Positions 1-11,065 of a DNA stretch of 64,000 nucleotides are shown here, piece by piece (the first letter of the stretch is position 1; each line of letters begins with the position of its first letter). The notes beneath the pieces were generated by a model that had not been told where the DNA came from, made no database searches, and was given only the letters and a program-made list of their open reading frames with translations. The DNA is from Fragilariopsis cylindrus CCMP1102. Taxonomy: Eukaryota > Bacillariophyta > Bacillariophyceae > Bacillariales > Bacillariaceae. The stretch covers positions 1-64,000 of the forward strand of contig FMBT01000098.1 of assembly GCA_900095095.1 (NCBI GenBank). The letters are read 5' to 3'. A program made the translations under genes and the position numbers.

Positions 1-263
1 TAATAAATAACCAGACAGAGTAGTTGAAGAAGTACACACAGGTTAAGATAAATGAAACCTACGTTAATGTATTGTAATGCCTTCAACCATTATATTAGTG
101 TTATGTGAGATTTCTTGAATATGGATTCCTTTGAGTTTCCATGACATTTTAATGTATTTCTCTACCAGCACATGATATAGACTGAACATTATTACAGTAG
201 TAGAATTGCATTTGCTGGGGTTGCGTAAGACCTTATCTTAACAAGAAGTAAGATCAAAATTGC

Positions 264-518
264 TTGGTTCCTTTTTTCAAACTCCTGGACCGTTTCCTTT
301 TTCACGGTGGCAATTTAAATACCATCACGCAAAGACCTGAAAATCCAACAGGAAGGTTCATCGTCACATATTGCTACACTGATATGAATCCTGTTTCCAA
401 TGGAAATGATTTGTTGGCCGAGCAAATTCAATGCAAACTGCTAAACGAAATGGTACAACCTTTAATAGAAAGAGAACTAAAGAAAACCTGGAAAAACTAT
501 ATAGGAATTTTGGAGTGA
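264..518 (+). CDS. Possible 3' exon of an unrecognised gene
   Basis: This is an open frame of about 84 codons ending in TGA. It has no convincing ATG: the frame is closed upstream by a stop near 249, and several AG dinucleotides just before it could serve as a splice acceptor. The composition is not low-complexity (Trp, Cys and Tyr are present, and the C-terminus is basic and ends WKNYIGILE), which argues weakly for coding. I do not recognise a domain. It could be the last exon of a gene whose upstream exons lie outside the window, or chance. Confidence 0.22.
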   Translation: MVPFFKLLDRFLFHGGNLNTITQRPENPTGRFIVTYCYTDMNPVSNGNDLLAEQIQCKLLNEMVQPLIERELKKTWKNYIGILE

Positions 519-892
519 TGATACATATTATTTATTGATAACAAGTTAAAATTATCTATAATAACAATTCTGAAGGCGGACCAATTTTAGCCTCGATAGT
601 AGAGAAAATTAGGTAGCCATATGTCATATAATTGTTGTTGAGCTGCTTTACGCCTCTTGCTTCATATTCATTTTATTGTTCCAGTTAAATTTTCTTCATT
701 TTTATTTAATTTTCTTGTGTCGTGTTTCATTCATCATCATTGAACAATAAATTATTAACAATCAACATTATTGATCCGACAACGTCGAAATTCAGAATCA
801 AAGTAATACATTATTTATAGTGTACAGTACGTGTTGTGTAATTTAATTGTGTACTTATTACTGACCCGTCGTGTTTTTGTTGTTTCAAGCTA
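519..892. other. Intergenic, AT-rich
   Basis: No gene or RNA is visible. The stretch lies between two convergent weak gene candidates and probably holds their 3' flanks. Confidence 0.5.
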
Positions 893-1318
893 TTAAGGAT
901 CCGACCGAGCTACAGTAATAGCATCACAAACACACCGAGTTGTGAAGGCATTAATAAATGTCCTAGGTTCTTTTTCACATGCTGTAGCAGCAGATGAACA
1001 TTCTTCATCTTCACCAAGAACGGTAGCGATGACAATGAATAGTAGAGAGGTTGGAATTAAACACAATATCATAAAATGGATAAAACTAGCTCTCTGTACT
1101 CTTTGAAGTTCTCGAAGTAATACATTCCGACGACGTTCTTGCATTTCTGGTGAATCTTGATCAATCCACCCATGTGCTAATACTTCATCATTTTCATCAT
1201 CATTTTCGAGTACAATAACCGTCACATCGTCGTCGTCATCATCATCGTCATCACAATCTTCTACGATGTGATTTGCCGCTCCTTCTTCTTCTCCTTCTTG
1301 CCGTTGTTCGGTCCTGTT
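893..1318 (-). CDS. Single-pass membrane protein, unknown function
   Basis: The open frame runs from a stop near 1319 to a stop at 893. It encodes an acidic N-terminal part with a long Asp run (about 1226-1250), then a Trp/Asp segment (GWIDQDSPE), a basic amphipathic stretch, and one clear hydrophobic helix (FMILCLIPTSLLFIVIATVL). The C-terminal tail has four cysteines (ECSS, ACEK, TRCVC), consistent with disulfides on the far side of the membrane. There is no ATG between the upstream stop and the conserved-looking part, so the true start is probably in an upstream exon around 1330-1560 that I could not place. No known family is recognised. Confidence 0.5.
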   Translation of the reverse strand, partial: NRTEQRQEGEEEGAANHIVEDCDDDDDDDDDVTVIVLENDDENDEVLAHGWIDQDSPEMQERRRNVLLRELQRVQRASFIHFMILCLIPTSLLFIVIATVLGEDEECSSAATACEKEPRTFINAFTTRCVCDAITVARSDP

Positions 1319-1878
1319 CTAATTGTCATCTTTTTTATCGGAGATATTCGAGTAAATTTAATGACTCGTTCTGATGTCAATATTGATGTTATTCCTTTTA
1401 TTTTAAGTGTTATTACGTTATGTTTCTGTGTAAGAAGTATGTTGTATGTATATTCATTCGTTTGTTGTGTTCAATGTCTTACAAGAGAAAAGAACAATAT
1501 ACCGTATGTCTGAGTCTGTCCTACACATAATATGTGATAGCAGTGTTTTTGTTAATACGGAAAATTTGCACTTAAGGAATTAGGCGCGCCTTGTAGTTTG
1601 TTTTGTTTTTATTTAATTGTTCTGTTTTGACACGACAGCATATTCAATTACACACCATACCACACAAAATAAATCCATCATACATCGCGGAGAAAAAAAA
1701 CTTTTTAAAATCTGCTTTCTGCCTTGCTTTAACGTTTCTTGCTACAATTCATTTGAACGAATCTTGATGTCAACGTTGTACAAAGTGTAGTTGAAAAGAG
1801 TGACTTATTCTGTTAACAATAGAGCAATCGTGACAATTGTGGTAGCAAATTCTTCAGCTCAACAAAAAAGAGTAAAGC
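1319..1878. other. Intergenic; likely promoter side of the Ataxin-10 gene
   Basis: No supported gene. The plus-strand open frame at 1268-1513 is rich in Phe/Val/Cys and unlike a protein. A GC-rich GGCGCGCCTT motif at 1583-1592 stands out from the AT-rich background, 287 bp before the ATG at 1879. A missing 5' exon of the minus-strand membrane protein could also lie here. Confidence 0.4.
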
Positions 1879-3888
1879 ATGACGCAGTCACCGGACAATC
1901 CTGAAGATCCATCATCATCATCGTCGCCGTCACAGCCACCAACAACTGCTGGTTTGAATTGGACAGAGATCCTTCAAAAGACGAAAAATGTACAGCGTGA
2001 ATTTTCTGAAAATAATAGCAAGTCATTGGATAACTTTCAGACCTACGTCGAATCTAAGTTCCTTCCATGCCATGATCAGTTCTTAGTATATGCAAAGGAA
2101 ATGTCGCTCAGCAAGAGTGATTCGAAACTATGTCCTGATAAAATTAAGGAGTTAGTTGTTCAGACTAGAGCAGCACTCCGATTTGGTCTTTCATATCTAT
2201 CAATATATGAAAAATATTCATCCTATAGTAGCGAGGAAACTGTTGATGTTGTCCGAGCCATTCAATATACAACGATAATAGAATATAGATGGTACGAACC
2301 CCTCGTGACTTTACTTAGTCAACGACGAGGTGATTCCAAATGTCGAATATATGCAGCCCAACTTATGAGTAATCTTGTAACATCTAATGTACAAACAGCT
2401 GTATTTGTTTCATCGAACGTACGGATATCTCCATCATCAGAATCTGTATCGTCTTCCATCATTGAAACGATATCATCATCTCCTGTATGCGGCGGTGGTG
2501 TAGAGCCAAACTGGGTTGATATGATTCTATCAGCCGCCATATCTAGAAATCGAGAGGCTATTGCAGCTATCACAGCAATCCTACACAATTGTATCTGTTC
2601 TCTACTGATAAAAAGTAGTAATGATGACGACGACAACGACGATGATGATGACGTATCAACGAATAATAATCACAATAGTAATGATATTCAATTTGTCAAA
2701 GATATTTCCTCAAACGGAATGCTGATAAGTACCTTACTTAGGCATTTTGTATCTGCGGAAGCGGTAACAGATGCAATCGTAAAAGTCGACGACGTTTCAG
2801 GATCCAAAAAGGAACAAGTTGATGATCATTGGGACTCTGCAACAGAATGGATACAACTATTCCTATCCAAGCTAGCAAAATTGGGGATGTTACTCAGTAT
2901 GTTCTCTTCAATCAATACTCCACGTTGTACTACAAGTACTTCTATTACTAGCACCGATGGAAAGTGTACGAAATCTACACTAAGGAAATTATTACCAGAG
3001 CAGAATATTCTATTGCATTGTATGTCAAGAGAGATCGATACATATGCTATGGAGTATTGTACCAACAACAATAACGTTCAAGATCCATTTGGTGAAGAAG
3101 CAGCGATAGGGGAACCAAGCAATTCCAGCTATGCCTTTTTGGCCAGCCTAATGATCGAGTTGTCTCCTTGGTTTCGACGTCAAAGACTACCGAAAACTAC
3201 GAAAACACATGAATACGATCAAATCAAAGAAGAAGGCGACGATGACTTTAATCAACAGCTTATGCTATCTGGCTATATAACTATCAACGAAATTCTGGGA
3301 TGTTCTCTTGGAATCGATAGTCCACTCAATAAAATACTACGATTGTATTTAGGTCAAGAAACTATCATATTACAAGAAGCTATAAAATCACTTGGTGTCA
3401 TGCTAGATGATTTGGCTGGTAAAAGTGTTGGATGCAAGAGTAGTGATATCCACATGACTAAAGACGATCAAAGACTATTGGTATCATTAGTACAATTTGT
3501 CGGTAACTTTTGTTATAAATGCAGGCACAATCAGGACTTGTTACGAATGACAATAGTTCCCAAGGAAATCGAATCAATAGACGGTTACGACGAGGGCAGT
3601 GGAAAGAATTCGGAATCATCTTCTGATAAAAATACGAATGTCGTAATGCGTAATGGATTGCACGTCCTACTTTCTTGTACAACTCATGCTACCGCGTGCT
3701 TCACCTTGCGAGAATGGGGTGTTATTGCGATACGTCACCTCTTAGAAGACAACTCAGAGAATCAAGCAGTAGTGGAAGAACTCATGGCCCAGGATACTGT
3801 ACAATCAGCTGAACTACAACAGGCTGGCGTACAAGTTCAAATGACTCCCAAAGGAAATTTTTCGATATCACCAATTGACGAAAAATAA
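1879..3888 (+). CDS. ATXN10: Ataxin-10-like armadillo-repeat protein
   Basis: This is an intact, intronless 669-residue open frame. It starts with a Ser/Pro-rich leader, continues as alpha-helical repeats with an acidic Asp-rich loop near residues 252-262, and ends in the segment that defines the family: near residue 615 it reads LREWGVIAIRHLLEDNSENQ, followed by an amphipathic helix. Ataxin-10 homologues in fungi and animals are cytosolic armadillo-fold scaffolds linked to cytokinesis and ciliary or septation functions. Only the C-terminal domain gives the assignment; the middle is diverged. The length fits the family (about 475-700 residues). No frame break is seen over 2 kb, which is useful as a contrast with other loci in this window. 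Confidence 0.85.
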   Translation: MTQSPDNPEDPSSSSSPSQPPTTAGLNWTEILQKTKNVQREFSENNSKSLDNFQTYVESKFLPCHDQFLVYAKEMSLSKSDSKLCPDKIKELVVQTRAALRFGLSYLSIYEKYSSYSSEETVDVVRAIQYTTIIEYRWYEPLVTLLSQRRGDSKCRIYAAQLMSNLVTSNVQTAVFVSSNVRISPSSESVSSSIIETISSSPVCGGGVEPNWVDMILSAAISRNREAIAAITAILHNCICSLLIKSSNDDDDNDDDDDVSTNNNHNSNDIQFVKDISSNGMLISTLLRHFVSAEAVTDAIVKVDDVSGSKKEQVDDHWDSATEWIQLFLSKLAKLGMLLSMFSSINTPRCTTSTSITSTDGKCTKSTLRKLLPEQNILLHCMSREIDTYAMEYCTNNNNVQDPFGEEAAIGEPSNSSYAFLASLMIELSPWFRRQRLPKTTKTHEYDQIKEEGDDDFNQQLMLSGYITINEILGCSLGIDSPLNKILRLYLGQETIILQEAIKSLGVMLDDLAGKSVGCKSSDIHMTKDDQRLLVSLVQFVGNFCYKCRHNQDLLRMTIVPKEIESIDGYDEGSGKNSESSSDKNTNVVMRNGLHVLLSCTTHATACFTLREWGVIAIRHLLEDNSENQAVVEELMAQDTVQSAELQQAGVQVQMTPKGNFSISPIDEK

Positions 3889-4024
3889 TAGGATAGTTTG
3901 CATCCTAGCTAGTACGAATAAGAGAAATTATATCATACACTGGATCGATTACTAGAAAATAATGAGCAGCTATAATAATAAAGTTTGTAATTATGTTACA
4001 ATATTCGTATGTTGTAGTGTCACA

Positions 4025-5282
4025 TTAACTAGCATACCCGTTTGGGTTTTGGGATTGCCAACTCCAAAGATCCCGACACATCTCATCAAGCGTCAGTTTT
4101 GCCTCCCAACCTAATTTAGTCTTCGCCAAGGTAGCATCAGCGTAGCATGTAGCAATATCACCAGGACGGCGAGCACCCACCTTACATTTAATTTCATGTC
4201 CACAGGCTTTGCCCATGGCCTTGGTCATATCAAAAACACTGCATCCGTTTCCCGTTCCTAGATTAAAGGTATACGTTCCAGCTTCTTTCTTTCCCGCGTA
4301 TTCAATAGCTGCAATGTGTCCTTCTGCTAGATCCATGACGTGTAAATAATCACGTACACCGGTCCCATCTGGCGTTGGATAATCATCTCCGAAGACCGTA
4401 AGAAATTCACGTCGTCCAGCAGCAACTTGAGCAACGTATGGCATTAAATTATTAGGAATACCATCGGGATCCTCACCAATTTTTCCTGATGGATGAGCCC
4501 CGATGGGATTAAAATAACGAAGAATAACAACAGACCAATCTGTGGTACCAGATTCTCCCAATGTTTTTGAATTATAAAAGTCTCGAAGAATCTCCTCGAT
4601 CATATACTTCGTTCGTCCGTACGCATTTGTTATACCGGTTCCGACAGTTGTTTCCTCTGTAATTGGCATTTTATCAGCAGCTCCATACACTGTAGCAGAA
4701 CTTGAAAATACAATAGAATGGCAACCGAATTCGTCCATAAGCTCGAGTAGGAAGAATGTTCCGGTTAGATTGTTGTGGTAATACTTTAATGGAATTTTAG
4801 TACTTTCACCGACGGCCTATATTTTTTGAAGTGGGTCGAACATTGTTTATTGTTAGAAAATTGATTAGATCGTACAAATTAGATTGAACCACACAGAGAA
4901 ATCGGATTAGATTACTATATGAACCAGCACGAACGAATATGTTTTTTTTCTTCTAAATCTTAATTGTATTCACCTTTAGTCCAGCGAAGTGAATACATGC
5001 ATGAAACGTTGGAGATGTTTCGAAAACTTTTTTTAATGCATTCCTATCACATATATCTACATTATGAAAAACAAGACGTTCCTTTCGAGCTGCGTCATCG
5101 AGGTTGACAAGCTCTGCTACACGATCTAAAGCAGCCAAACTTGAATTTATTAGATTGTCTACAACGACAACATTGTATCCTTGCTCTAAAAGACATACGA
5201 TGGTATGACTACCAATATAACCAGCTCCACCAGTAATAAGAATAGGACCTATTGCTGCAGCTTTTGCCGTTGTCGTTGCCAT
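4025..5282 (-). CDS. GALE: UDP-glucose 4-epimerase, two exons
   Basis: The enzyme interconverts UDP-glucose and UDP-galactose, feeding galactose into glycans and polysaccharides. Exon 1 (5282-4974) starts at ATG and carries the NAD-binding Rossmann motif TGGAGYIGSH near residue 18. Exon 2 (4816-4025) carries SSSATVYG (catalytic Ser, about residue 142) and YGRTK (catalytic Tyr and Lys, about 169 and 173). The intron (4973-4817, 157 bp) begins GTGAAT, ends ATAG, and is in phase 0. The spliced protein is 366 residues, slightly longer than bacterial GalE. No targeting peptide is obvious, so it is likely cytosolic. The gene is divergent from the protease gene, whose ATG lies 491 bp away. Confidence 0.96.
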
Positions 5283-5773
5283 GGTAGTATAGTAATTCTT
5301 TGTTTGTTGTGCTAATAGAGCGAGAGACTAAAAGCTTCGCTTTTTTATATGTCAACAAAAAATAATAGATTCCTTCGGTAATTGTGTTCGGTGATGACTT
5401 TTTTGTACAAAAAATTACAAAATTCAAATCTGAGAATACTTCCTAGTCAAGTTTCCTGTCTACTCCTATGATTGAAAAAAGAAAAGAAAAAGGAAAATAA
5501 AGTTAGGTAGGCTCGAAGGGCATGTTAAGCTCGTATAATTAGCAAGCCAACATACAGCAATTAAACATGTAAAAATCAAAACCATTCTTTACTAGGACTG
5601 TACGTTGGAGTTGCTGCCTTCCTCGCTAAATACAACGCTCCTCGGAATTAATTCCACGATGCATACGAAAAGGCGAGATCTGCGGTAACATCTAAATTCA
5701 CAACTCGCTCTCTTTCCGGACGAACGACAATGGAATAATTTGACTGAGTATAACTGTATCATCCTCATATAAC
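5283..5773. promoter_or_regulatory. Divergent promoter region, epimerase/protease
   Basis: This 491-bp gap separates two divergently oriented start codons, so it should contain both promoters. It is AT-rich with A/G-rich runs near 5470-5500. No specific site is recognised. Confidence 0.4.
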
Positions 5774-8700
5774 GTGTTCAATAAATTCATCATGGCCGAA
5801 GAACTAGTTAAAGCTCAAAAATCTCTTCGAGAAATGGACTATGATTCCATGTCAGAAGAAGAAGAAGAAGAAGAAGAAGGGGAGGAGGACGAAAAGAAAC
5901 AGAGCAGTCTCGTTTCCTTTCCCACACCCAAGCATGTTATAGACGCTAATAATAATAATAATACTAGTAGTAATAATAATAGTAGAATCAATAATTATGA
6001 ATCGACAACCTCATTGGAGAAATTTTTCTCTTCAACTGACGACGATGACGACTTTCAGAAAAATAATAACAGTAATAATATTCTTATTGATTTTGATGAT
6101 GTGATCAAACCATCAAGTAATAATACTAATATATAATAACAACCGCTGACGAGAATGCTAAACACTCTACACTAAAAAACTCCAGCTCCTAATTCACTTT
6201 TTGATGACGATGATTCGACTGCAGCATTTACTGTAGAACTTCAGACATTTAATAGTAATAATAATAATAATAACAATAATAACAACGACGATATTACCAA
6301 ATTTACGACTACCAACGGGGGTATTGTTCATACAACCACGTATCCTGGTACGGCTGGATATCTTGAAATGGAAGAAGAACCATCAAGAGAAGTTTACAAC
6401 GAAAGAAACATTGACAACAATAATAGCAATACAATACCAATATCATAACAATATCAATAACTCTACTAAATAATAGGTGATTCAATAAGAACAGACTCAG
6501 GATTGGTATTGACTCATCGGAAGATTCCAGCTGTATCAACGACCCATCGCAATCATCAGCAACAGCAACAACAACAGCAGCAGCAGCTGCAGCAGCGACA
6601 ACAAAATCCTACACATCGAAATCATCTTCAACATCATAATACGCAACACCATGACGGTAGTAATGGTAACAATAGTAGTGGATTTCGTGATGCTCAACAG
6701 GATTACTTTGAGGTAGATAATGGAGTCTTCCGTGGATGGAATAAGATAATCCTAATTTTCAAAAACAACAACAACGTGAAGGGTACTTTGGATCATCTAG
6801 TGGTGGAATCGGTGGTCGTCAAGGAAACTACACTGGTGGTGGTGGTATGCATTCCATGACTATGGTACGAGCGAAACGTCTTATGTCATTTGTTAGAATT
6901 TGGGTCGTCTTATTTTCTTTAATACTTTTGGCAATGACTGGAGTTTTTTTTCATTCACTGGACATCATGAAGATCCAGCAACGACAACATCAAAAAGAAC
7001 GACGACTCAAACAAACAACGATGCTTCTAATAATAATGATGGTCGTAGTAGTAGCTCTTCAAGAGATGTATTGCTGTCGGTTGTTGCACCAGAAGAAATT
7101 TTGTTACTACCGATGGAGGATGTTTCTCAGCTTTCTTCTTCTTCTGCGCAACAGAAAGCATATCGTGCGCGTGTAATACAACAGCAACAGCAGCAGCAGC
7201 AGCAGCAACCTCTAAGGTTGCAACCCCCGCAACTTGGTCAACAACACCGTCATTTATTAGTAAATTCTGTTAGTAGCGGCAATAGCAACGGGAATGATAA
7301 TAGTGGTTCTTCGCATCGTTTTCTGCTGGGACTTCGGCAAGAGTTTGAGGATTGGATGATGCTTCATAATAAGGCGTACCATTCGGAGGAAGAAAAACAG
7401 CATCGATTTTCTATTTGGTCACAAAATCATGCACGCACAGCCGAAAAAAATAGACGCCATGGACCATGTACATTAACCAAGCAACATGTCTTTGGTTCAA
7501 ATCATTTCAAAGATCTGGCTCCGGAAGAATTCCAAGCAAAATTCCTAACAGGATATAAGGGTGCATTTACCGATGTACTAGAAGATAAGAGACAAGAACA
7601 ACCACCTGATATTCGTCGACTGCGAAAGGATTCTGGTATTGTACTGAATCCGAAGATTCACAAGCTTAACATTCATGAATCGGTCGTACAGAAGCAACGT
7701 CATTTGAAGAATACATATAAGCCACAAGTTATGGGTAGCTCATCGATGTATTGCAAATGGTATGATTTGTCTTGCGTACTGCGTTATATCTGGCAATCTA
7801 CTGGTATTCAATTTGGCAGCCTAATTGGAACGATGGAGCCAAAGTATGATGCCGATGCCTTTCCAAATTCTGTTGACTGGAGAGATTCTGGAGCAATTTC
7901 CGATATTCGTACGCAGGGTGAATGTGGAGCTTGTTGGGCTGTTACCGCAGTCGAAGAAGTAGAATCGGCGGTTTTCCTCAATACGGGAACTTTGTACGCA
8001 CTTTCCGAATCGGAAATTATTGTATGCGATGACAGCTGTGAAATGTGCTCTGGTGGCTGGCCTCAAAATGCTTTTGAATGGGTTATGGATCACGGAGGTT
8101 TGCCACTTCAAAGTTCATTCCCCTACGATGCATACACATTGATTGCGCTTACGGCAGGTTTAGAAGGAGAAAGTGACTACTACAATGAGGATTCTGTTGA
8201 ATCGTACCGTTCTGAAATGTGCCCCGCAGATGGTGATAGTTCCGGATCCGGTTCAAATAGCAACGACGGCAATTCTTACTGGGAAGATGGTATGGAAAAT
8301 GAGAACTACGCAGATTACTCTAACCAGGGTCGCTACGGTAATATTCGAGGCTATGGGTATGCCACGGATCGTTGTCTCTGTTACTCCGATGGATCAGGTT
8401 GTGATTGCGAAGATCAAGACGAAGACACAGCCATAAATAATATTGCAACCTATGGGCCATCGGTAGTATGTTTAGAGGCTTCTACATGGCAAGATTATGG
8501 TGGTGGAATCATCACATCCGACAGTGGCTGTGCTCAAACATTCTTGGACATGAATCATTGCGTTCAAGTAGTAGGGTACGCCTTTACCACGGGGTCTTCC
8601 GACTGTAACGACAGCAACGATGAAGGATGTGATAGCAACGATGAGAACTCCGGAAGCGATAGCGGAAGTAACAGTGGAAGTGGTGACTCCAATGGCAGAG

Positions 8701-8822
8701 AAGGATATTGGATCGTACGTAACCAGTGGGGTGATAGTTGGGGCATGAATGGCTATGCATATGTCTCAATGGGAACCAACACGTGCGGGATTCTAAATGA
8801 TATGACTATTGCTTACGCATAG
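5774..8822 (+). CDS. Membrane-anchored papain-family (C1A) cysteine protease
   Basis: The N-terminal part is acidic, Asn-rich and Gln-rich; an intron is likely at 6117-6185 (GTAATA...CTCCAG), and others probably follow. A Gly-rich segment then leads to a hydrophobic anchor near 6894-6960 (VRIWVVLFSLILLAM). The uninterrupted frame to 8822 holds an inhibitor_I29-type prodomain (FEDWMMLHNKAYHSEEE region) and the C1A catalytic domain. QGECGACWAV supplies the oxyanion Gln and catalytic Cys, NHCVQVVGY the His, and RNQWGDSWG the Asn. Ser/Gly/Asn/Asp-rich insertions interrupt the domain. The anchor and protease are in different frames, meeting at a T8 run (6945-6952), and another 1-base break is likely near 6743. 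The topology suggests a type II protein with a lumenal or extracellular protease. The catalytic domain is certain; the 5' exon structure is not. Confidence 0.85.
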
Positions 8823-9226
8823 AATATGAAAGAACTATAGTTATAACTATCATTAAAATTTGTGCTAAGTGATCTACTACTACTCTAATTGCTGTGCGTT
8901 GGAAATATAGTAGCACTTAGGCAATAAAGCGTTACCACTTAATCAATTTCTGTATATTATTGCTTATCGCCATGTCTTCGTTCTCAATATATTACCACTA
9001 AATCTTTTCGGAACGGAAAGTTTGTTGTTAGCTATCATCTCAATAATTTTTCCGGCTGCCTGTTGTCCGCGTCATTATTGTGAGCGAAAAAATTACATTT
9101 AAACCAAAATTTGTGTTAGAACTGTATCAAATATGTTAGGATCAGTGGTATGGTAGTGAACAGTTGAAGTGGCAGCAGTACAGTACAAGGACGAAAACGA
9201 AGCACACACGAGTACACACGATTCGA
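8823..9226. other. Convergent 3' flanks
   Basis: The 404 bp lie between the protease stop and the stop of the TcdA-like gene on the other strand. No gene is visible; both 3' untranslated regions are expected here. Confidence 0.5.
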
Positions 9227-10492
9227 TCACTTTCCATCACTACCACCACCATCATCAGTAAGAAGTAGTGCTGAAACGACAGTAAAATCACTACTAGAAC
9301 TTACCACAAAACCTGACGTCCCCGTAACGAAACAAGCTGTCCCCAAGGCCCCATCACAACTTCCCCTCGAAGAGTCGTTATTGTTTCTCGGTGGGGATTG
9401 AGGTGACTCTGTTGAATATACCGCTTGGATCTTCCACTTACGTGGAAGTTTACTTCGCTTCTTTCCGTTTTCATCTCGAGACTTGGCCCCTGGTGTAATA
9501 CCTTCTTGGAACCCGTAATACTTACGTAAGTTCTTACGACAAGATGATAACAACGGGTCCTCAATTGCTCTCGTCAGGTCGGCGCAAACGAATTTTGTGG
9601 GATCGGTCCGTCCCGCAGATCCACCGCAGGTAACAACACTCACACCTCGTCTAGCGCAACTTGCAATCCATGCCGATTTTGCATCGCTCCCGTCAATGGC
9701 ATCCAAACAAGCAGTTACAGCAGTGGACGATGATTGTTCGATAGTGTCCCAGATTTCATCTGCATTTCCCTTTGAAACAAAGTCGTGTATTAATGTCACG
9801 TTACAATTTGGGTTAATTTCTATTATTCGTCGTTTCATAACATCAATTTTCATCTCACCAACGGTTGTTGAAAGTGCATGCAATTGACGATTTGTATTTG
9901 AAATACAGACATCGTCGAGATCAATAAGCGTAATGCATCCAATTCCTGAACGAGCTAATGCCTCAGTAGCCCATGATCCAACGCCTCCGATACCAACAAC
10001 GACCACATGACTCGCTTCCAGCCGATCAATCACCTGAAGGTAACCCTCTTGCGACGATTGTTGTTCCTCCTCTGGTGTAATGCTGGCTTTATTAGTGTAC
10101 AATCGACCAACACCACTAAATCTTAAATTCCTTTCTTCGGACGACGGTGATGATGATGATATAGGCGACGATGCTGATATAGATGAGGACGAGTCAGACT
10201 CGACATTTTCGACTGTAGCACGTAGCCTGCTAGTAGGTAGTGACGAAGAGTAGTAACGATTGGATGAGGTGATGACGAATGATCTTGACGGAATTGGCAG
10301 TAAAGTAATATCCAAAATTATGATCAACAAAACACCAGATAACATCTTCATGGTAGCCTCTATTTCGTTTGATAATAGTGAAGTTGATCGGAGATAAATT
10401 GATCCACAGGATGTGTTCTTGATGCTTTTACTGTTTTGATTTGATTGTAATTTGAAAAAAAAAACCTTATTGTTATTCGACAGTATGTACAA
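9227..10492 (-). CDS. tcdA: TcdA/CsdL-like tRNA threonylcarbamoyladenosine dehydratase (E1-like fold)
   Basis: This family uses ATP to cyclise tRNA t6A37 to ct6A. The ThiF/E1 fold is clear: nucleotide-binding GIGGVGSWA near residue 167, then DLDDVCISNTNRQ, DAIDGSD, and a C-terminal GALGTACFVTGTSGFV as in bacterial TcdA. The open frame begins at 10492, but residues 1-47 are not conserved-looking. Met48 (about 10351) begins a hydrophobic leader (MLSGVLLIIILDITLLP) followed by SRSFVI, so it is the more likely start and suggests an organellar or secretory leader. A Ser-rich spacer follows. A perfect GTAAGT lies after GFV near the end, but the uninterrupted reading still gives a family-like tail. 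Confidence 0.88.
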   Translation of the reverse strand: MYILSNNNKVFFFKLQSNQNSKSIKNTSCGSIYLRSTSLLSNEIEATMKMLSGVLLIIILDITLLPIPSRSFVITSSNRYYSSSLPTSRLRATVENVESDSSSSISASSPISSSSPSSEERNLRFSGVGRLYTNKASITPEEEQQSSQEGYLQVIDRLEASHVVVVGIGGVGSWATEALARSGIGCITLIDLDDVCISNTNRQLHALSTTVGEMKIDVMKRRIIEINPNCNVTLIHDFVSKGNADEIWDTIEQSSSTAVTACLDAIDGSDAKSAWIASCARRGVSVVTCGGSAGRTDPTKFVCADLTRAIEDPLLSSCRKNLRKYYGFQEGITPGAKSRDENGKKRSKLPRKWKIQAVYSTESPQSPPRNNNDSSRGSCDGALGTACFVTGTSGFVVSSSSDFTVVSALLLTDDGGGSDGK

Positions 10493-11065
10493 AAATCAAG
10501 TTTCTTGGCATCTGTGACTGGCAGTCTGTACGCCGTACGCATAGAGACGAAATAGTGGTTCGATTTCTTCAAATAGAGTAAACAAACACCTAGGATATAC
10601 AATTATAATACAATTATAGTAAGAGAAGCTTATTAAAACATCGAACTTGGCTGATACAATATCTATTGATTCTTCCATGAACCAAGAAATTTGTAATATC
10701 ATTCTATGACAAATCAAAGACAACACAAAGGTTTCTCTCTCTTAAACAAATTAGTATAAAAATTAGAAGATAGTATACTAGAAACAGAGAAATTATTGAA
10801 TCCTAAAGAAAATATATGCATCTGTTGGATACAGTAACATAATACCGTTTCTATTCACTACAAACTATGGGTATCACTTCTGTAAACATAAAATACATGG
10901 AGTATTTCTATGTATATCGAATCTAAAAAAGAAACCAAGATATATCGGTAGTCTTATTATCGTTTTTTTTGACTGCTGTGACGCCCAATTATTTCTTTAG
11001 TATTAATGTAATAATACTCCAGACATTAGATGGACATAACCTTTGCCCCACCAGAGTTGGATGTA
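10493..11065. other. Intergenic between tandem minus-strand genes
   Basis: AT-rich sequence between the start of the TcdA-like gene and the stop of the tetraspan gene. No gene is supported. Confidence 0.5.

Noticed and set aside
1268-1513. Plus-strand 81-codon open frame
   Set aside because: Phe/Val/Cys-rich, no domain, and it overlaps the open region upstream of the minus-strand membrane protein; probably chance.
9260-9300. GTAAGT ... TTTCAG inside the TcdA-like gene as a 34-bp intron
   Set aside because: Too short for the introns seen here, and removing it destroys the family-like tail; read-through gives a sensible end.
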